A DNA stretch of 64,000 nucleotides from Stutzerimonas stutzeri (GCF_024448715.1 NZ_JAMOHZ010000001.1:620001-684000); one strand, 5' to 3'; positions 44,546 to 53,661 are shown, numbered from the stretch's first letter. The notes: a model not told the origin generated them from the sequence alone. A program made the numbers and translations.

Positions 44546-45019
44546 TCAGCGAATTCCCAGTAGTCGGTCCAGCGACCACCAGCCTGCACCGCGGCCGACG
44601 ATTATCAGCAGCAGGCCCATCCAGGTCAGATGGGTGGGCCAGGCGTCGGGATACACGAACATCTGAATCACCAGCGTCATCCCCAACAGCGCTAGCGCCG
44701 ATAGCCGCGCCAGCAGGCCCAGCACCAGCAGCAGGGGAAACAGATGCTCGGCGTAGGTCGCTAGATGCGCCGCCAGCTGGGGCGAAAGCAGCGGCAGTGC
44801 GTATTCGGTCTCGAACAGGTCGTACGTGCCCGGCTTGATCGTCAGAAAGCCGCTGACCTTGGTCCGACCGGAATAGAAGAACACGGCGGCAATCGCCAGG
44901 CGAGCGACCAGCGACAATACGGAATCGCTGATAACGGCCTGCAGCCAGCCGGCGATCCGATTCCAGCATTGAAGCAACCGCAGGTGAGCGGTGGATGAGG
45001 TTCTGCGTGTCGCGTCCAT
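44546..45019 (-). CDS. DoxX family membrane protein of the bufferin operon
   Basis: This 157-residue protein has four hydrophobic segments and the DoxX pattern ([41 protein letters not shown]). DoxX-type proteins accompany DUF692/DUF2063 pairs in bufferin operons, where this gene is called bufD. The ATG at 45019 has GGAGG eight bases upstream and follows the DUF2063 stop by one base, so it is co-translated. Its exact role is unresolved. Confidence 0.85.
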   Translation of the reverse strand: MDATRRTSSTAHLRLLQCWNRIAGWLQAVISDSVLSLVARLAIAAVFFYSGRTKVSGFLTIKPGTYDLFETEYALPLLSPQLAAHLATYAEHLFPLLLVLGLLARLSALALLGMTLVIQMFVYPDAWPTHLTWMGLLLIIVGRGAGWWSLDRLLGIR

Positions 45020-45020
45020 A

Positions 45021-45815
45021 TCAATCGCCTCCATTACTCGTCAGGTCGCTGGGCTCAGCGGCAAATACGCCGGCCTCGAACAGGCGAGCCAGCAGGTCGT
45101 TGAAGTCCAGATCGGGTTGGGCTTGCAGCGCCAGTGTCGACGCTTCGTCCAGCCTGCATCGCGCCGCGCACGCATCGAGAAACGCGCAACCGCCGGCCCC
45201 CAACGGCTGCCAGACAACGCGTCCAGCCAGGCGGCACATCAACCCACCTTCGCCTTGCCAGATTAGGGGTTGCGGCACGTCCAACTCTTCGCGGTTGCAG
45301 CGCCAGATGGTGAATACGGGCAATGCGAACCATTGCCAGCGTGTCGCAGCGCATGGTCTGAGGTGCAGCTCGGCAAGCGTCTCAGGCGCCTGCGCGGCGA
45401 ATGCATCCAGTGTCAGCGGTGCTTGTTCCGCGGCGCTGAACGCTTCGATCCAAAGCCGATCCAGGCGTGCCACCCCCGCTAGATAAGGCAGCTCGCGTGC
45501 TGGCTCGAAGGCCTGCAGAAAGTCCGCGAAGTCGGCGCCATATTCGATCAGCTGCGCCCGTATCGGAGGCGAACTCCGCACATAGTGGGCCACCGCGGCG
45601 GTAAACCATTCGGCGCCGACCAGCCGCTCGACTGTCGGGAAGTTGGCCCGTAGCGCATCTACGCAGCCTTTCGTCACCGTATTGCGATACACCGCGAAGC
45701 CTGGCTGAGCGGTGAGCGTCGCGATCAAGCCATCCGCTTCGTCGAAAGCTGCCGGCTCGACGCCCTGCAGAGCGTCGACGAACGCGTCCTGAAACCGCCC
45801 CAGCGACATACTCAT
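45021..45815 (-). CDS. bufC: DUF2063 protein, partner of the MNIO enzyme (BufC-like)
   Basis: This 264-residue protein has the DUF2063 N-terminal domain ([34 protein letters not shown]) annotated as putative DNA-binding. In bufferin systems this protein, BufC, is a partner of the MNIO enzyme, probably helping recognise the precursor peptide. The ATG at 45815 has GGGAGG upstream and overlaps the DUF692 stop by four bases (ATGA), supporting a tight functional pair. Confidence 0.88.
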   Translation of the reverse strand: MSMSLGRFQDAFVDALQGVEPAAFDEADGLIATLTAQPGFAVYRNTVTKGCVDALRANFPTVERLVGAEWFTAAVAHYVRSSPPIRAQLIEYGADFADFLQAFEPARELPYLAGVARLDRLWIEAFSAAEQAPLTLDAFAAQAPETLAELHLRPCAATRWQWFALPVFTIWRCNREELDVPQPLIWQGEGGLMCRLAGRVVWQPLGAGGCAFLDACAARCRLDEASTLALQAQPDLDFNDLLARLFEAGVFAAEPSDLTSNGGD

Positions 45816-46648
45816 CCCACCCTCCCCTGGCGATCGAGCAAGCGCTGTGCGCAATCGCGCTCGTCCAGCAAGTCTGCGAAAACCGGCAACTGATCATCAC
45901 GCTCGATCAGCGTGGGCCGCGCGCCGATTCGTTCGATCAGTCGCTGATACAAGGCCCAGACCGCCGCGGTGATCGGCGCATCGTGGGAATCGATCAGTAA
46001 ACCGGAATCGCCTTGCGGATCTTGGCTATGGCCGGCCAGATGCACCTCGAGCACCGCCTGAGCGGGGAATCGATCGACATAGGCAAAGGCATCGAAGTCG
46101 AGGTTATGCGCGCTGACATAGACGTTGTTGATGTCCAGCAGCAGGCCGCAGCCACTGCGCCTGGCCAGCTCGGCGAGAAAGTCGATCTCGTCCCACTCGT
46201 GCCCCTCGATGCGCAGGTAATGGCTGGGGTTTTCAACGGCGATCTGGCGGTCGAGAAAATCCTGGGTGTGCTGGACGTTATCGACGATCCGCGCAAGCGA
46301 AGCGTCCGTGCGGGGAAACGGCAACAGATCGGGATGGTACTGACCTCGCCAGGCGGACCAGGCAAGATGCTCCGAAACAAGGGCTGGCCGAACCCGTTCG
46401 GCCAAGGTTTTGAGGCGTTGCAGATGCAGCTCGTCCGGCGGGCAATCGGCTGCCAGCGACAGCGACACGCCGTGCAGCGACAGCGGATGCCGCTGCCCGA
46501 CCGCCTCCAGCCAGGCCAGACGAGGGCCGCCGTTGAGCATGTAGTTCTCCGGATGTACCTCGAACCAGAGCCCGGAGGCGGTACATGCATGCGCCGCCTC
46601 GTAGTACTCCGGTTTGAGACTGAGGCCGGCACCCAGCTGAGCTGACAT
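45812..46648 (-). CDS. bufB: DUF692 MNIO-family peptide-modifying enzyme (BufB-like)
   Basis: This 278-residue TIM-barrel protein belongs to the DUF692 family, now called multinuclear non-heme iron oxidative (MNIO) enzymes, which modify cysteines of precursor peptides. Likely metal ligands lie in LHGVSLSL, SEHLAWS, VENPSHYL, LLLDINNVYVSAHN, LEVHLAGHS and DSHDAPI. Beside a DUF2282 precursor it should install Cys-derived heterocycles that bind copper. The start could be 46648 or 46654; neither has a strong ribosome site, so coupling with bufA is likely. Confidence 0.9.
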   Translation of the reverse strand: MSAQLGAGLSLKPEYYEAAHACTASGLWFEVHPENYMLNGGPRLAWLEAVGQRHPLSLHGVSLSLAADCPPDELHLQRLKTLAERVRPALVSEHLAWSAWRGQYHPDLLPFPRTDASLARIVDNVQHTQDFLDRQIAVENPSHYLRIEGHEWDEIDFLAELARRSGCGLLLDINNVYVSAHNLDFDAFAYVDRFPAQAVLEVHLAGHSQDPQGDSGLLIDSHDAPITAAVWALYQRLIERIGARPTLIERDDQLPVFADLLDERDCAQRLLDRQGRVG

Positions 46649-46669
46649 GATCATCGGCAGCCTAGTCGA

Positions 46670-46942
46670 TCAGGATTCGATCGGCGTCAGCGAGCCCATG
46701 CCCTTGGGTGTCTCGATCGAGGTGCAGGTGCCGGCCGGGACGTTCTTCCACGCGTTGCCCTGGTAGTCCATTTTCGACGTACCAGCGCAACTGGTTCCGG
46801 CGCCCGCTTTGCAATCGTTCTGACCCGCGAGCGAGACGCCATAGCATTTTTCCATGGCGCCTTCGGTTTTTTCGGCAGCCGTGGCACCGGCAGCAAGGGA
46901 CGCGAGGGCAACGGCAGCAGCGGTAAGAGCGAGAGTATTCAT
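46670..46942 (-). CDS. bufA1: Bufferin precursor peptide (DUF2282, BufA1-like)
   Basis: This 90-residue precursor has a signal peptide ([19 protein letters not shown], about residues 5-23) and a short mature part with four cysteines: Cys33 (EKCYGVS), Cys44 (NDCKAG), Cys52 (TSCAGTS) and Cys73 ([11 protein letters not shown]). The pattern is that of DUF2282 bufferins, periplasmic RiPPs that sequester copper after modification by the adjacent MNIO enzyme. GGAGAACCAC precedes the ATG at 46942. A SigF-type promoter lies 58 bases upstream. Confidence 0.9.
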   Translation of the reverse strand: MNTLALTAAAVALASLAAGATAAEKTEGAMEKCYGVSLAGQNDCKAGAGTSCAGTSKMDYQGNAWKNVPAGTCTSIETPKGMGSLTPIES

Positions 46943-46999
46943 GTGGTTCTCCATACGGTTCTCAGATGCGACCAGCGGGTTTGCTGGCCACTCAATCGA

Positions 47000-47029
47000 T
47001 AGTTCGTAAGGAGCGGGTCGACGGTTACA
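47000..47029 (-). promoter_or_regulatory. SigF-type ECF promoter of the bufferin operon
   Basis: On the minus strand TGTAACC (47029-47023) and CGAACTA (47006-47000) are separated by 16 bases. The GTAACC and CGAA cores match what I recall of Caulobacter SigF promoters. Transcription would start near 46993, about 50 bases before bufA1. An identical element with the same spacing faces the sigma factor gene. Confidence 0.75.
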
Positions 47030-47139
47030 GGCCGAGGAAAATATTTTTGAGATTTCTTTCAACCCGCCCTACCGTAGCGACGCCCTCAACTTGATGGCTC
47101 ACTAAACCCAGAAATTGCAGCAGCGAAAAATTCTTCTCT

Positions 47140-47169
47140 TGTAACCAGAGCACCGAATGGAACGAACTA
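47140..47169 (+). promoter_or_regulatory. SigF-type ECF promoter at the sigma factor gene
   Basis: TGTAACC (47140-47146), 16 bases, then CGAACTA (47163-47169) repeats exactly the bufA1 promoter in the other direction. It spans the annotated ATG at 47157, so its transcript (start near 47176) would lack that codon. Either translation of this transcript begins further in, or the sigma gene is also read from an upstream promoter. Confidence 0.6.
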
Positions 47170-47723
47170 CCCACCATGAGGCATTGAAGGCGCGCGAGAT
47201 CCGCCTGCAAGCGCTGCTGTTGCGAGGCCTGGAGGGTGACGAGGCGGCCTACCGGCAATTCCTGACGTTGCTCGGTGCGCATCTGCGCAGCTTTCTCAGG
47301 CGCCGGCTGCACTCGGCAGACGTTGAAGATCTGCTGCAGGAAACCTTGTTGGCGGTGCATAACGCGCGTCACACTTATCGCGCAGACCAGCCGCTGACCG
47401 CCTGGGTACAGGCCATCGCGCGCTACAAGCTGATGGACTATTTTCGCGCCCATGCACGACGCGACGCACTCAATGACCCACTGGACGACGAGGTAATGCT
47501 GCTCGCAGGTGAGGATCATCAGGCCGATCAGGCACAGCGCGATTTGACCCGGCTGCTCGAACAGTTGCCCGATAAGCAGCGGTTGCCGATTCTTTACGTG
47601 AAGCTGCAGGGGCTCTCGGTGGGCGAAACCGCCACACTTACGGGTCTATCCGTATCGGCCGTCAAGGTCGGCGTGCACCGCGGTTTGAACGCACTCGCCG
47701 CCCTGATTAGAGGTTCCCGATGA
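47157..47723 (+). CDS. sigF: ECF sigma factor (SigF-like, paired with NrsF)
   Basis: This protein of up to 188 residues is an ECF sigma factor. Region 2 has FLRRRLHSADVEDLLQETLLAVHNARHTY and ARYKLMDYFRAHARRD; region 4 has LLEQLPDKQRLPILYVKLQGLS and SVSAVKVGVHRGL. The downstream NrsF-type anti-sigma factor and the bufferin operon match the Caulobacter SigF module responding to metal and oxidative stress. The ATG at 47157 has a weak ribosome site and lies inside the SigF-type promoter; an in-frame TTG at 47184 could serve a transcript started there. It overlaps nrsF by four bases. Confidence 0.88.
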   Translation: MERTTHHEALKAREIRLQALLLRGLEGDEAAYRQFLTLLGAHLRSFLRRRLHSADVEDLLQETLLAVHNARHTYRADQPLTAWVQAIARYKLMDYFRAHARRDALNDPLDDEVMLLAGEDHQADQAQRDLTRLLEQLPDKQRLPILYVKLQGLSVGETATLTGLSVSAVKVGVHRGLNALAALIRGSR

Positions 47724-48361
47724 AAACCGATGACCTGATTTCAATGCTTGCCAGCAACGTGCCGCCCATCGAACGTCGGATCGTCGCCAAGCGCTTCAGC
47801 CTCGCCGTGGTGATCGGCCTGTTTCTCGCACTGCTGGTATTGCTGATGTTCTTTGGCGTGCGTCCGGACCTCGCCGAAGTAGCAGCAACGCCACTGTTCT
47901 GGGGCAAATTGGCGCTGCCCGCTTCGCTGCTTGGCGGCGCCTCGATGATGAGCAGCCGCCTGGCTCGGCCCGGCGTGCGCGCCGGCGGCAGCTGGGCAGC
48001 GATCGGCCTGCCGGTGGCTGCCGTGTGGCTGGCGGCAGCGGGTTTGCTGCTCAGCGTATCGGCCGACAGTCGCTGGACGCTGGTGCTCGGCAATACCTGG
48101 CGAACCTGTCCGATCAATATCGCCGTGCTTTCCATACCGGCGTTCGTCACGGTGTTTTGGGCCATGCGAGGCCTGGCGCCGACTCGGCTGCGCCTGGCCG
48201 GGGCGGCGAGCGGCCTGTTGGCCGGCTCGATGGCGACGCTGGCCTACAGCCTGCATTGCCCGGAGATGAGCGTGGCCTTCTGGGCGGTCTGGTACGTGCT
48301 GGGCATGCTGCTACCCACCGTCATCGGTGCCCTGTTGGGGCCGCGACTGTTGCGCTGGTAA
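47720..48361 (+). CDS. nrsF: NrsF/DUF1109 family anti-sigma factor
   Basis: This 213-residue membrane protein has a short cytoplasmic N-terminus (MKTDDLISMLASNVPPIERR) and six hydrophobic helices, the DUF1109/NrsF arrangement. Two conserved Cys-containing segments, RTCPINIAVLSIPAF and LHCPEMSVAFWAVWY, probably sense the stress, as in Caulobacter NrsF. When inactive it should hold the sigma factor at the membrane. Its ATG overlaps the sigma factor stop (ATGA). Confidence 0.9.
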   Translation: MKTDDLISMLASNVPPIERRIVAKRFSLAVVIGLFLALLVLLMFFGVRPDLAEVAATPLFWGKLALPASLLGGASMMSSRLARPGVRAGGSWAAIGLPVAAVWLAAAGLLLSVSADSRWTLVLGNTWRTCPINIAVLSIPAFVTVFWAMRGLAPTRLRLAGAASGLLAGSMATLAYSLHCPEMSVAFWAVWYVLGMLLPTVIGALLGPRLLRW

Positions 48362-48451
48362 ACCGTTAAGACGCGCATTTCATTCAATACCGGCACAACG
48401 CCTTCTCCTATCTTCGCGCGGTCATCCCTGCGCGAAAACTAGGAGTTTTTC

Positions 48452-49039
48452 ATGAGTCTGTTCCTCTCTATGGCCGCCTTTGCGCTGGCCTCTTCGATCT
48501 CACCCGGTCCGGTCAATATCGTCGCGCTGAGTGCCGGTGCCCAGTTCGGCCTGCGTGCCGCCATGCGCCATGTCAGCGGGGCCACCATCGGCTTCACCGT
48601 GCTGCTGTTGCTGATCGGCCTCGGACTCAGCGAGCTGTTGGGGCGATGGCCCTGGCTGACCGACTCGATCCGCCTCGCCGGCGTCGCATTTTTGCTGTAC
48701 ATGGCCTACCGGCTGGCAAGCGACGACGGTCGGTTGAATACGAACAAACCGACCCTGGAACCGACGATGCTCTATGGCGCGATGATGCAGTGGCTGAATC
48801 CGAAAGCCTGGTTGGCCTCGGTGGCCGGCATGGGGCTGTTCGCCGCCGCCGGTGATGCGCCTTCGGTATGGCGCTTCGCGGCGATCTACTTCGTGATCTG
48901 CTATGCCTCGCTTGCCTGCTGGGCCTATGCTGGCACGTTTCTGCATCACTACCTGAGCGAAGCGGCACGGATGCGACTGTTCAATAGGTTGATGGCCGCG
49001 CTGCTGGTCGGCTGCTCGGTTTACCTACTGCTGACCTGA
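48452..49039 (+). CDS. LysE family amino-acid exporter
   Basis: This 195-residue inner-membrane protein of the LysE/RhtB family has five to six hydrophobic helices. It opens with the family signature SISPGPVNIVALSAGAQFGLRAAM, split around the conserved Pro-Gly-Pro, and has QWLNPKAWLASVAG in the second half. The substrate is unknown. Its end overlaps the convergent AraC-type gene by 19 bases. AGGAG precedes the ATG. Confidence 0.9.
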   Translation: MSLFLSMAAFALASSISPGPVNIVALSAGAQFGLRAAMRHVSGATIGFTVLLLLIGLGLSELLGRWPWLTDSIRLAGVAFLLYMAYRLASDDGRLNTNKPTLEPTMLYGAMMQWLNPKAWLASVAGMGLFAAAGDAPSVWRFAAIYFVICYASLACWAYAGTFLHHYLSEAARMRLFNRLMAALLVGCSVYLLLT

Positions 49040-49887
49040 CACTCGCTACGGCGCACGTCCCGGTAATGCCCCGGCGTGGCGGCCAGCAGCTGCTTGAATG
49101 CACGTTGCAGGTGCGCCTGATCGGCGAAACCGGCGGCCAGGGCGACGTCCGCGATGGGCTGGCCGCGACGCAGCTCGGCGCGAGCGAATTGCACACGCCG
49201 ATTGATCAGGTATGCATGCGGCGTCATTCCAAAGTGCTTCTTGAATGCGCGGATCAGGCTCGACGGCGTAACACCTGCCGTGTGGCTGATCTCGTCCAGC
49301 TTGAGCGAGCGCTGGTAGTTATCAGCGATGAACTCGGCCGCTCGTTGCAGTTTCACATCGCTCACAGGGGCGGCTACTTCTACACCCAACCGCTCGTGCA
49401 GCGCGGTGAAAAAGGATACGGCAGCCGCCTCCTTTTGCAGCGGTTCGGCTTCGTTACCGGTGAGCACCGCATGAAAACGGCGGAAACCAGCCTGCAGCTG
49501 CGAATCGCGCGTCAGAATCGGGGCGAAGCAGCGAAAACCGGCACCCTCCATGCCCAGGTCATCCTGCAGTTCGCTCAGCCAGTCAGCGTCAACGTAAAGC
49601 ATGCGATACGCCCAGGGCTGGTCCTCGATCGGGTTACAGGCATGGACATCGCCCGGATTCATCAGCACCAGCGTTCCGGTGTCGATACGGCAATGATGAC
49701 GGCCGTTGATGTAGGTACTGGAGCCGCTGTCGATCAACCCCACCGAGAAGGTTTCATGGCTGTGCCGGGCATAACAGACGCGGCGCCCATCCGTCACCGT
49801 ACGCGCCTCGATAAAGGGCAGCGAGGCATCACGCCAAAAGCTGGAGCCTGCAAGGGCGTGCCGGTCAGTGAGGTTTGGCTGATGCAT
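49021..49887 (-). CDS. AraC family transcriptional regulator
   Basis: This 288-residue regulator has an N-terminal AraC-type cupin ligand domain (ARHSHETFSVGLIDSG, LVLMNPGDVHACNPIE) and a C-terminal double helix-turn-helix (LDEISHTAGVTPSSLIRAFKKHFGMTPHAYL and IADVALAAGFADQAHLQRAFKQLLAATPG). The ATG at 49887 has AAAGG upstream; a longer open frame to 50055 is unlikely. Its convergent overlap with the LysE gene suggests it controls that exporter, as is common for such pairs, but this is inference. Confidence 0.9.
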   Translation of the reverse strand: MHQPNLTDRHALAGSSFWRDASLPFIEARTVTDGRRVCYARHSHETFSVGLIDSGSSTYINGRHHCRIDTGTLVLMNPGDVHACNPIEDQPWAYRMLYVDADWLSELQDDLGMEGAGFRCFAPILTRDSQLQAGFRRFHAVLTGNEAEPLQKEAAAVSFFTALHERLGVEVAAPVSDVKLQRAAEFIADNYQRSLKLDEISHTAGVTPSSLIRAFKKHFGMTPHAYLINRRVQFARAELRRGQPIADVALAAGFADQAHLQRAFKQLLAATPGHYRDVRRSECQVSSR

Positions 49888-50137
49888 TACGGGCCTTTCG
49901 CGAGCTGTCAAGAGAAGGTTCAGATTAGCCGAAAAGTGCACCTGGGATCGCTGCGCAACGCGGCATTGATGACAAGCGCCGGCATCAGATTCCGCCTGGC
50001 TCCTCTCGTCGCGGATTGGACGCAACCCTGAACGATCACATCGACAGTCAGTCACCTTTTATAGCCATCCACGCTAGGACTAGACACGGTGCTGTATCCG
50101 CTGCCGACGCCTAACCATAACAATCCACGGAGGCCTG

Positions 50138-53098
50138 ATGACCGACTGCACGATCCACTTCGACGGCGAACCCCTTTCAGGTGACGCCGATACCCCGCTA
50201 ATCGATTTCCTGGCCAAGCACGACATCAATCTGCCTCACGTCTGTTACCACCGCGCCTTGGGCTCGCCGCAGACGTGTGATGTCTGCTGGGTACAAGTCG
50301 ATGGCGAACTGGTGCGCGGCTGCACGCTCACGGCTCAGGACGGGCTGACCGTCACCAGCCAGGTCGAGCTGGCACGCGATGCGCGCGAGGAAGGCATGGA
50401 TCGCCTGCTAGCCAAGCACGAGCTGTACTGCACGGTTTGCGAGCACAACACCGGTGATTGCACGCTGCACAACACCTTTGCCGACATGCACATGCCCATC
50501 CAGCGCTACCAGTTCCAGCGCAAACCCTACGAGAAAGACCACTCCAACCCCTTCTATACCTACGACCCGGACCAATGCATCCTCTGCGGCCGCTGCGTCG
50601 AGGCCTGCCAGAACGTCGAAGTCAACGAGACGCTCTCGATCGACTTCACCATGGATCATCCGCGCGTGCTTTGGGATGGTGGCAAGCCCATCGACGATTC
50701 GAGCTGTGTGAGTTGCGGCCACTGCGTCACCGTCTGCCCTTGCAACGCGCTGCTGGAAAAGACCATGCAGCCCGACGCCGGGCCATTCACTGCACTGCCG
50801 CAAGACATCAAACGGCCAATGATCGACATGATCAAGAAGCTGGAGCGAACCATCGGCGCACCGCCGATCACCGCCATCTCCAAAATGGACATGCACTGGC
50901 GCCAGCCGGAAATCAAGCGCACCAAAACCGTGTGCACCTACTGCGGGGTCGGTTGCTCCTTCGAGATGTGGACCCGCGACCGGCACATTCTCAAGGTGCA
51001 GCCGGTGGTCGATGCGCCGGCCAACGGCATCTCCACCTGTATCAAGGGCAAGTTCGCCTGGGACTTCGTCAACGATCCCAAACGCCTGACTACGCCACTG
51101 ATTCGCGAGAACGGCAAATTCCGCGAAGCCAGTTGGGACGAGGCGCTCGACCTTGTCGCGCACCGGCTGTTGCAGATACGCGACACCCATGGGCCGGACG
51201 CCATCGGCTTCATCGGTTCGAGCAAGGCGAGTAACGAAGAGGCTTACCTGACGCAGAAAATCGCCCGCGCAATCATCGGCACCAATAGCGTGGATAACTC
51301 CTCGCGCTACTGCCAGAACCCGGCTACCAAGGGCCTGTTCCGCACCGTCGGCTACGGCGGCGATTCGGGCACCATCGAAGATATGGAAAAAGCCGAGCTG
51401 ATCGTGATCGTCGGTAGCAACCTGTCCGAGAACCACCCCGTGATCGCCTCGAAGCTCAAGGCGCAAAAGAAGCACCGCGGGCAAAAGTGGGTGGTATTCG
51501 ACCCGCGCAAGCATGAGATGGCCGAACGCGCCGACCTGCACCTGCGGCCCAATTCGAGCACTGACATGGTCTGGGCCTCGGCGCTGTCGCGCTACATGTT
51601 CGAGCATGGCTACGCCGACCTCGATTTCCTCACCGGCAAGGTCAACCAGGTCGAGGAATACAAGAAATCCCTCGAACCCTTCACCATGGACTTCGCCGCC
51701 GAGGTCACCGGGATCGCCAAGGACCAGCTGATCGCAGCCGCCGAGCTGATCGGCCAGGCGGAGAGCGTCTGCCTGCTCTGGGCCATGGGCATCACCCAGC
51801 ACAGCCACGGCTCGGATACCAGTACGGCGCTGTCGAACCTGCTGCTGGTTACCGGCAACTACGGACGCCCCGGTACCGGCGGCTATCCCATGCGCGGCCA
51901 CAACAACGTGCAGGGTGCCAGCGACTTTGGTTGCCTGAAGAACATGTATCCGGGCTACGAAAAAGTCACCGAAGAGAAGAATCGCGACAAGTGGGCCAAG
52001 GCCTGGGGTATTCCACCCGAGCGGCTATCGCTGGAAAAAGGCAACGACAACTTCACTATGGTCCAAGGTGCGGACGAAGGTAAGGTCAAGGCGATGTACA
52101 TCATCGGCGAGGAAACGGCCTTCTCCGACGCGGACACCAAGAATGTGCACAGCGGCTTCGAGAGCCTGGATTTCATGGTGGTGCAGGATATTTTCCTCAG
52201 CCGCACCGCCGAGTTTGCCGACGTGGTGTTACCTGCCTGCCCGAGCGTCGAGAAGGACGGCACCTTCACCAATACCGAACGACGCATCCAGCGTTTCTAT
52301 CAGGTGCTGCCACCGCTGGGAAACAGCCGCCCGGATTGGCAGATCCTCACCGACCTGGCCAAGCGCATGGGCCACGACTGGGGTTACACCCATCCGAGCC
52401 AGATCATGGACGAGGCGGCCGGTATCGCCACGATGTTCCAGGGCGTGAGTTACGAACGACTGGAAGGCTGGCAATCGCTGTTCTGGCCGATGCAAAGCGA
52501 TGGCAGCACTACGCCGCTGCTTTATACGGACCGTTTTCACACCGACGATGGCAAGGCCGTGCTCTTCCCGTTGGAATGGAAGGCCCCGGCCGAATCGGCA
52601 GACAGCGAATTCGACATCATGCTGGACAACGGACGGATGCTGGAACAGTTCCAGGGCACCAACCAGACCGGCCGTGGCCCGCGCATCTGGTCGCAGGCGC
52701 CCAACTGGTTCGTCGAGGTCAGCCCGGAGCTGGCGAGCGAGCGTGGCATCGAGGACGGCACCTGGCTGAAAATCAGCTCGCGTCGCGGTTCGATCGAGGT
52801 ACGCGCGCTGGTGACCGATCGGGTCGCTGGCAAGACGCTGTTCCTGCCGATCCACCAGGGCAAGCCGGGCGTCAATCTGCTCACCGGCGAGCACCACGAC
52901 CCCGACGTGAATACGCCCGCTTACAAGGAAACCGCCGTCAAGATCGAAGTGCTTCGCAAAGGCGAGAACCCGTTGCCACGCAACAGCTTCCGCTACGGCG
53001 ATCGCACCCCCAACGATGGCGTGCCGGTCGAGGTCAAATGGTACCAGGATGACTATGTCGCGCCACCCGGCAGAGCCCCGCACCCGGAGAGATTCTAA
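50138..53098 (+). CDS. Formate dehydrogenase alpha subunit, non-canonical (ForC/YjgC-like)
   Basis: This 986-residue molybdo-bis-MGD enzyme has an N-terminal [2Fe-2S] domain (Cys36, 47, 50, 62), a His-Cys-type cluster region (Cys98, 101, 108) and two [4Fe-4S] motifs (Cys147, 150, 153, 157 and Cys190, 193, 196, 200). The catalytic domain has its own cluster (CTYCGVGC, Cys266, 269, 273, with Cys301). The probable molybdenum ligand lies in SSRYCQNPATKGLF (Cys392); the next residue is Gln393 where FdhF-type enzymes have His. With the DUF1641 gene behind it, this matches the ForC-ForE type of B. subtilis (YjgC/YjgD). GGAGGCCTG precedes the ATG. It overlaps the next gene by one base. Confidence 0.88.
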   Translation: MTDCTIHFDGEPLSGDADTPLIDFLAKHDINLPHVCYHRALGSPQTCDVCWVQVDGELVRGCTLTAQDGLTVTSQVELARDAREEGMDRLLAKHELYCTVCEHNTGDCTLHNTFADMHMPIQRYQFQRKPYEKDHSNPFYTYDPDQCILCGRCVEACQNVEVNETLSIDFTMDHPRVLWDGGKPIDDSSCVSCGHCVTVCPCNALLEKTMQPDAGPFTALPQDIKRPMIDMIKKLERTIGAPPITAISKMDMHWRQPEIKRTKTVCTYCGVGCSFEMWTRDRHILKVQPVVDAPANGISTCIKGKFAWDFVNDPKRLTTPLIRENGKFREASWDEALDLVAHRLLQIRDTHGPDAIGFIGSSKASNEEAYLTQKIARAIIGTNSVDNSSRYCQNPATKGLFRTVGYGGDSGTIEDMEKAELIVIVGSNLSENHPVIASKLKAQKKHRGQKWVVFDPRKHEMAERADLHLRPNSSTDMVWASALSRYMFEHGYADLDFLTGKVNQVEEYKKSLEPFTMDFAAEVTGIAKDQLIAAAELIGQAESVCLLWAMGITQHSHGSDTSTALSNLLLVTGNYGRPGTGGYPMRGHNNVQGASDFGCLKNMYPGYEKVTEEKNRDKWAKAWGIPPERLSLEKGNDNFTMVQGADEGKVKAMYIIGEETAFSDADTKNVHSGFESLDFMVVQDIFLSRTAEFADVVLPACPSVEKDGTFTNTERRIQRFYQVLPPLGNSRPDWQILTDLAKRMGHDWGYTHPSQIMDEAAGIATMFQGVSYERLEGWQSLFWPMQSDGSTTPLLYTDRFHTDDGKAVLFPLEWKAPAESADSEFDIMLDNGRMLEQFQGTNQTGRGPRIWSQAPNWFVEVSPELASERGIEDGTWLKISSRRGSIEVRALVTDRVAGKTLFLPIHQGKPGVNLLTGEHHDPDVNTPAYKETAVKIEVLRKGENPLPRNSFRYGDRTPNDGVPVEVKWYQDDYVAPPGRAPHPERF

Positions 53099-53580
53099 TG
53101 GCTGAACGTATCGACTATGACGTCAAGCCGACCCCCATCGGCCCCACCGCTCGGGAAGAGCTGGACACCCTTCTCGAAACCCTGCACCAGCGCGGCGTGC
53201 TGCGCCTGGCCAACGACATGGTCGGCGCCAACGATCGCATCCTCAAGGTGCTGGTGGACGGGCTCAGCAAGGACGGCTCGCTCAATGCGATCCAGAACCT
53301 GTCGATCCTCGGCATGGCGCTGTCGCGCATCGAACCGGCGCAGTTCTACAAGGTGGTGTTCGCCTTCCGGTCCGCGTTCGGTGCCGTTAGCGGTTACAAG
53401 CCCGACGGCAAGCACGACGAAGCGCCGGGCGTGACTGGCGCCTACAAGATGCTGCACGACGACGACCTGTGGGCCGCGCTGATGCCGATCATCGAGGGGC
53501 TCAAGACGTTCGCCGGCGAACTGGACAAGGAGGCGGAGAAGCCGATCACCGCGTTCAGCGGCAAGCGGACCGAACAATGA
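53098..53580 (+). CDS. DUF1641 protein, formate dehydrogenase accessory subunit (ForE-like)
   Basis: This 160-residue protein matches DUF1641. The central part GVLRLANDMVGANDRILKVLVDGL and SILGMALSRIEPAQFYKVVF carries no cluster ligands. In B. subtilis the DUF1641 partner (ForE) of ForC links the enzyme to the quinone pool. Its ATG overlaps the last base of the dehydrogenase stop, so the two are co-translated. No other formate dehydrogenase subunit gene is adjacent. Confidence 0.87.
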   Translation: MAERIDYDVKPTPIGPTAREELDTLLETLHQRGVLRLANDMVGANDRILKVLVDGLSKDGSLNAIQNLSILGMALSRIEPAQFYKVVFAFRSAFGAVSGYKPDGKHDEAPGVTGAYKMLHDDDLWAALMPIIEGLKTFAGELDKEAEKPITAFSGKRTEQ

Positions 53581-53615
53581 GGCGCTGACAGCGCTATAGC
53601 TATGCAGATGCACAA

Positions 53616-53642
53616 CGCTCCGCGTCGTAGGGACGCGGAGCG
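53616..53642. terminator. Hairpin between convergent genes
   Basis: A perfect 11-base-pair stem, CGCTCCGCGTC with GACGCGGAGCG around a five-base loop, lies between the DUF1641 gene and the convergent apyrase gene. It has no T run on either side, so it may be a Rho-type or bidirectional transcription barrier, or a REP-like repeat unit; CGTAGGG and CCCTACG flank part of it. Confidence 0.45.
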
Positions 53643-53661
53643 CCCTGCCCTACGGGCCGAG

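Noticed and set aside
50408..51901. 497-codon minus-strand frame inside the formate dehydrogenase gene
   Set aside because: It lies wholly within the well-supported alpha subunit gene, and its composition is typical of a GC-rich antisense frame.
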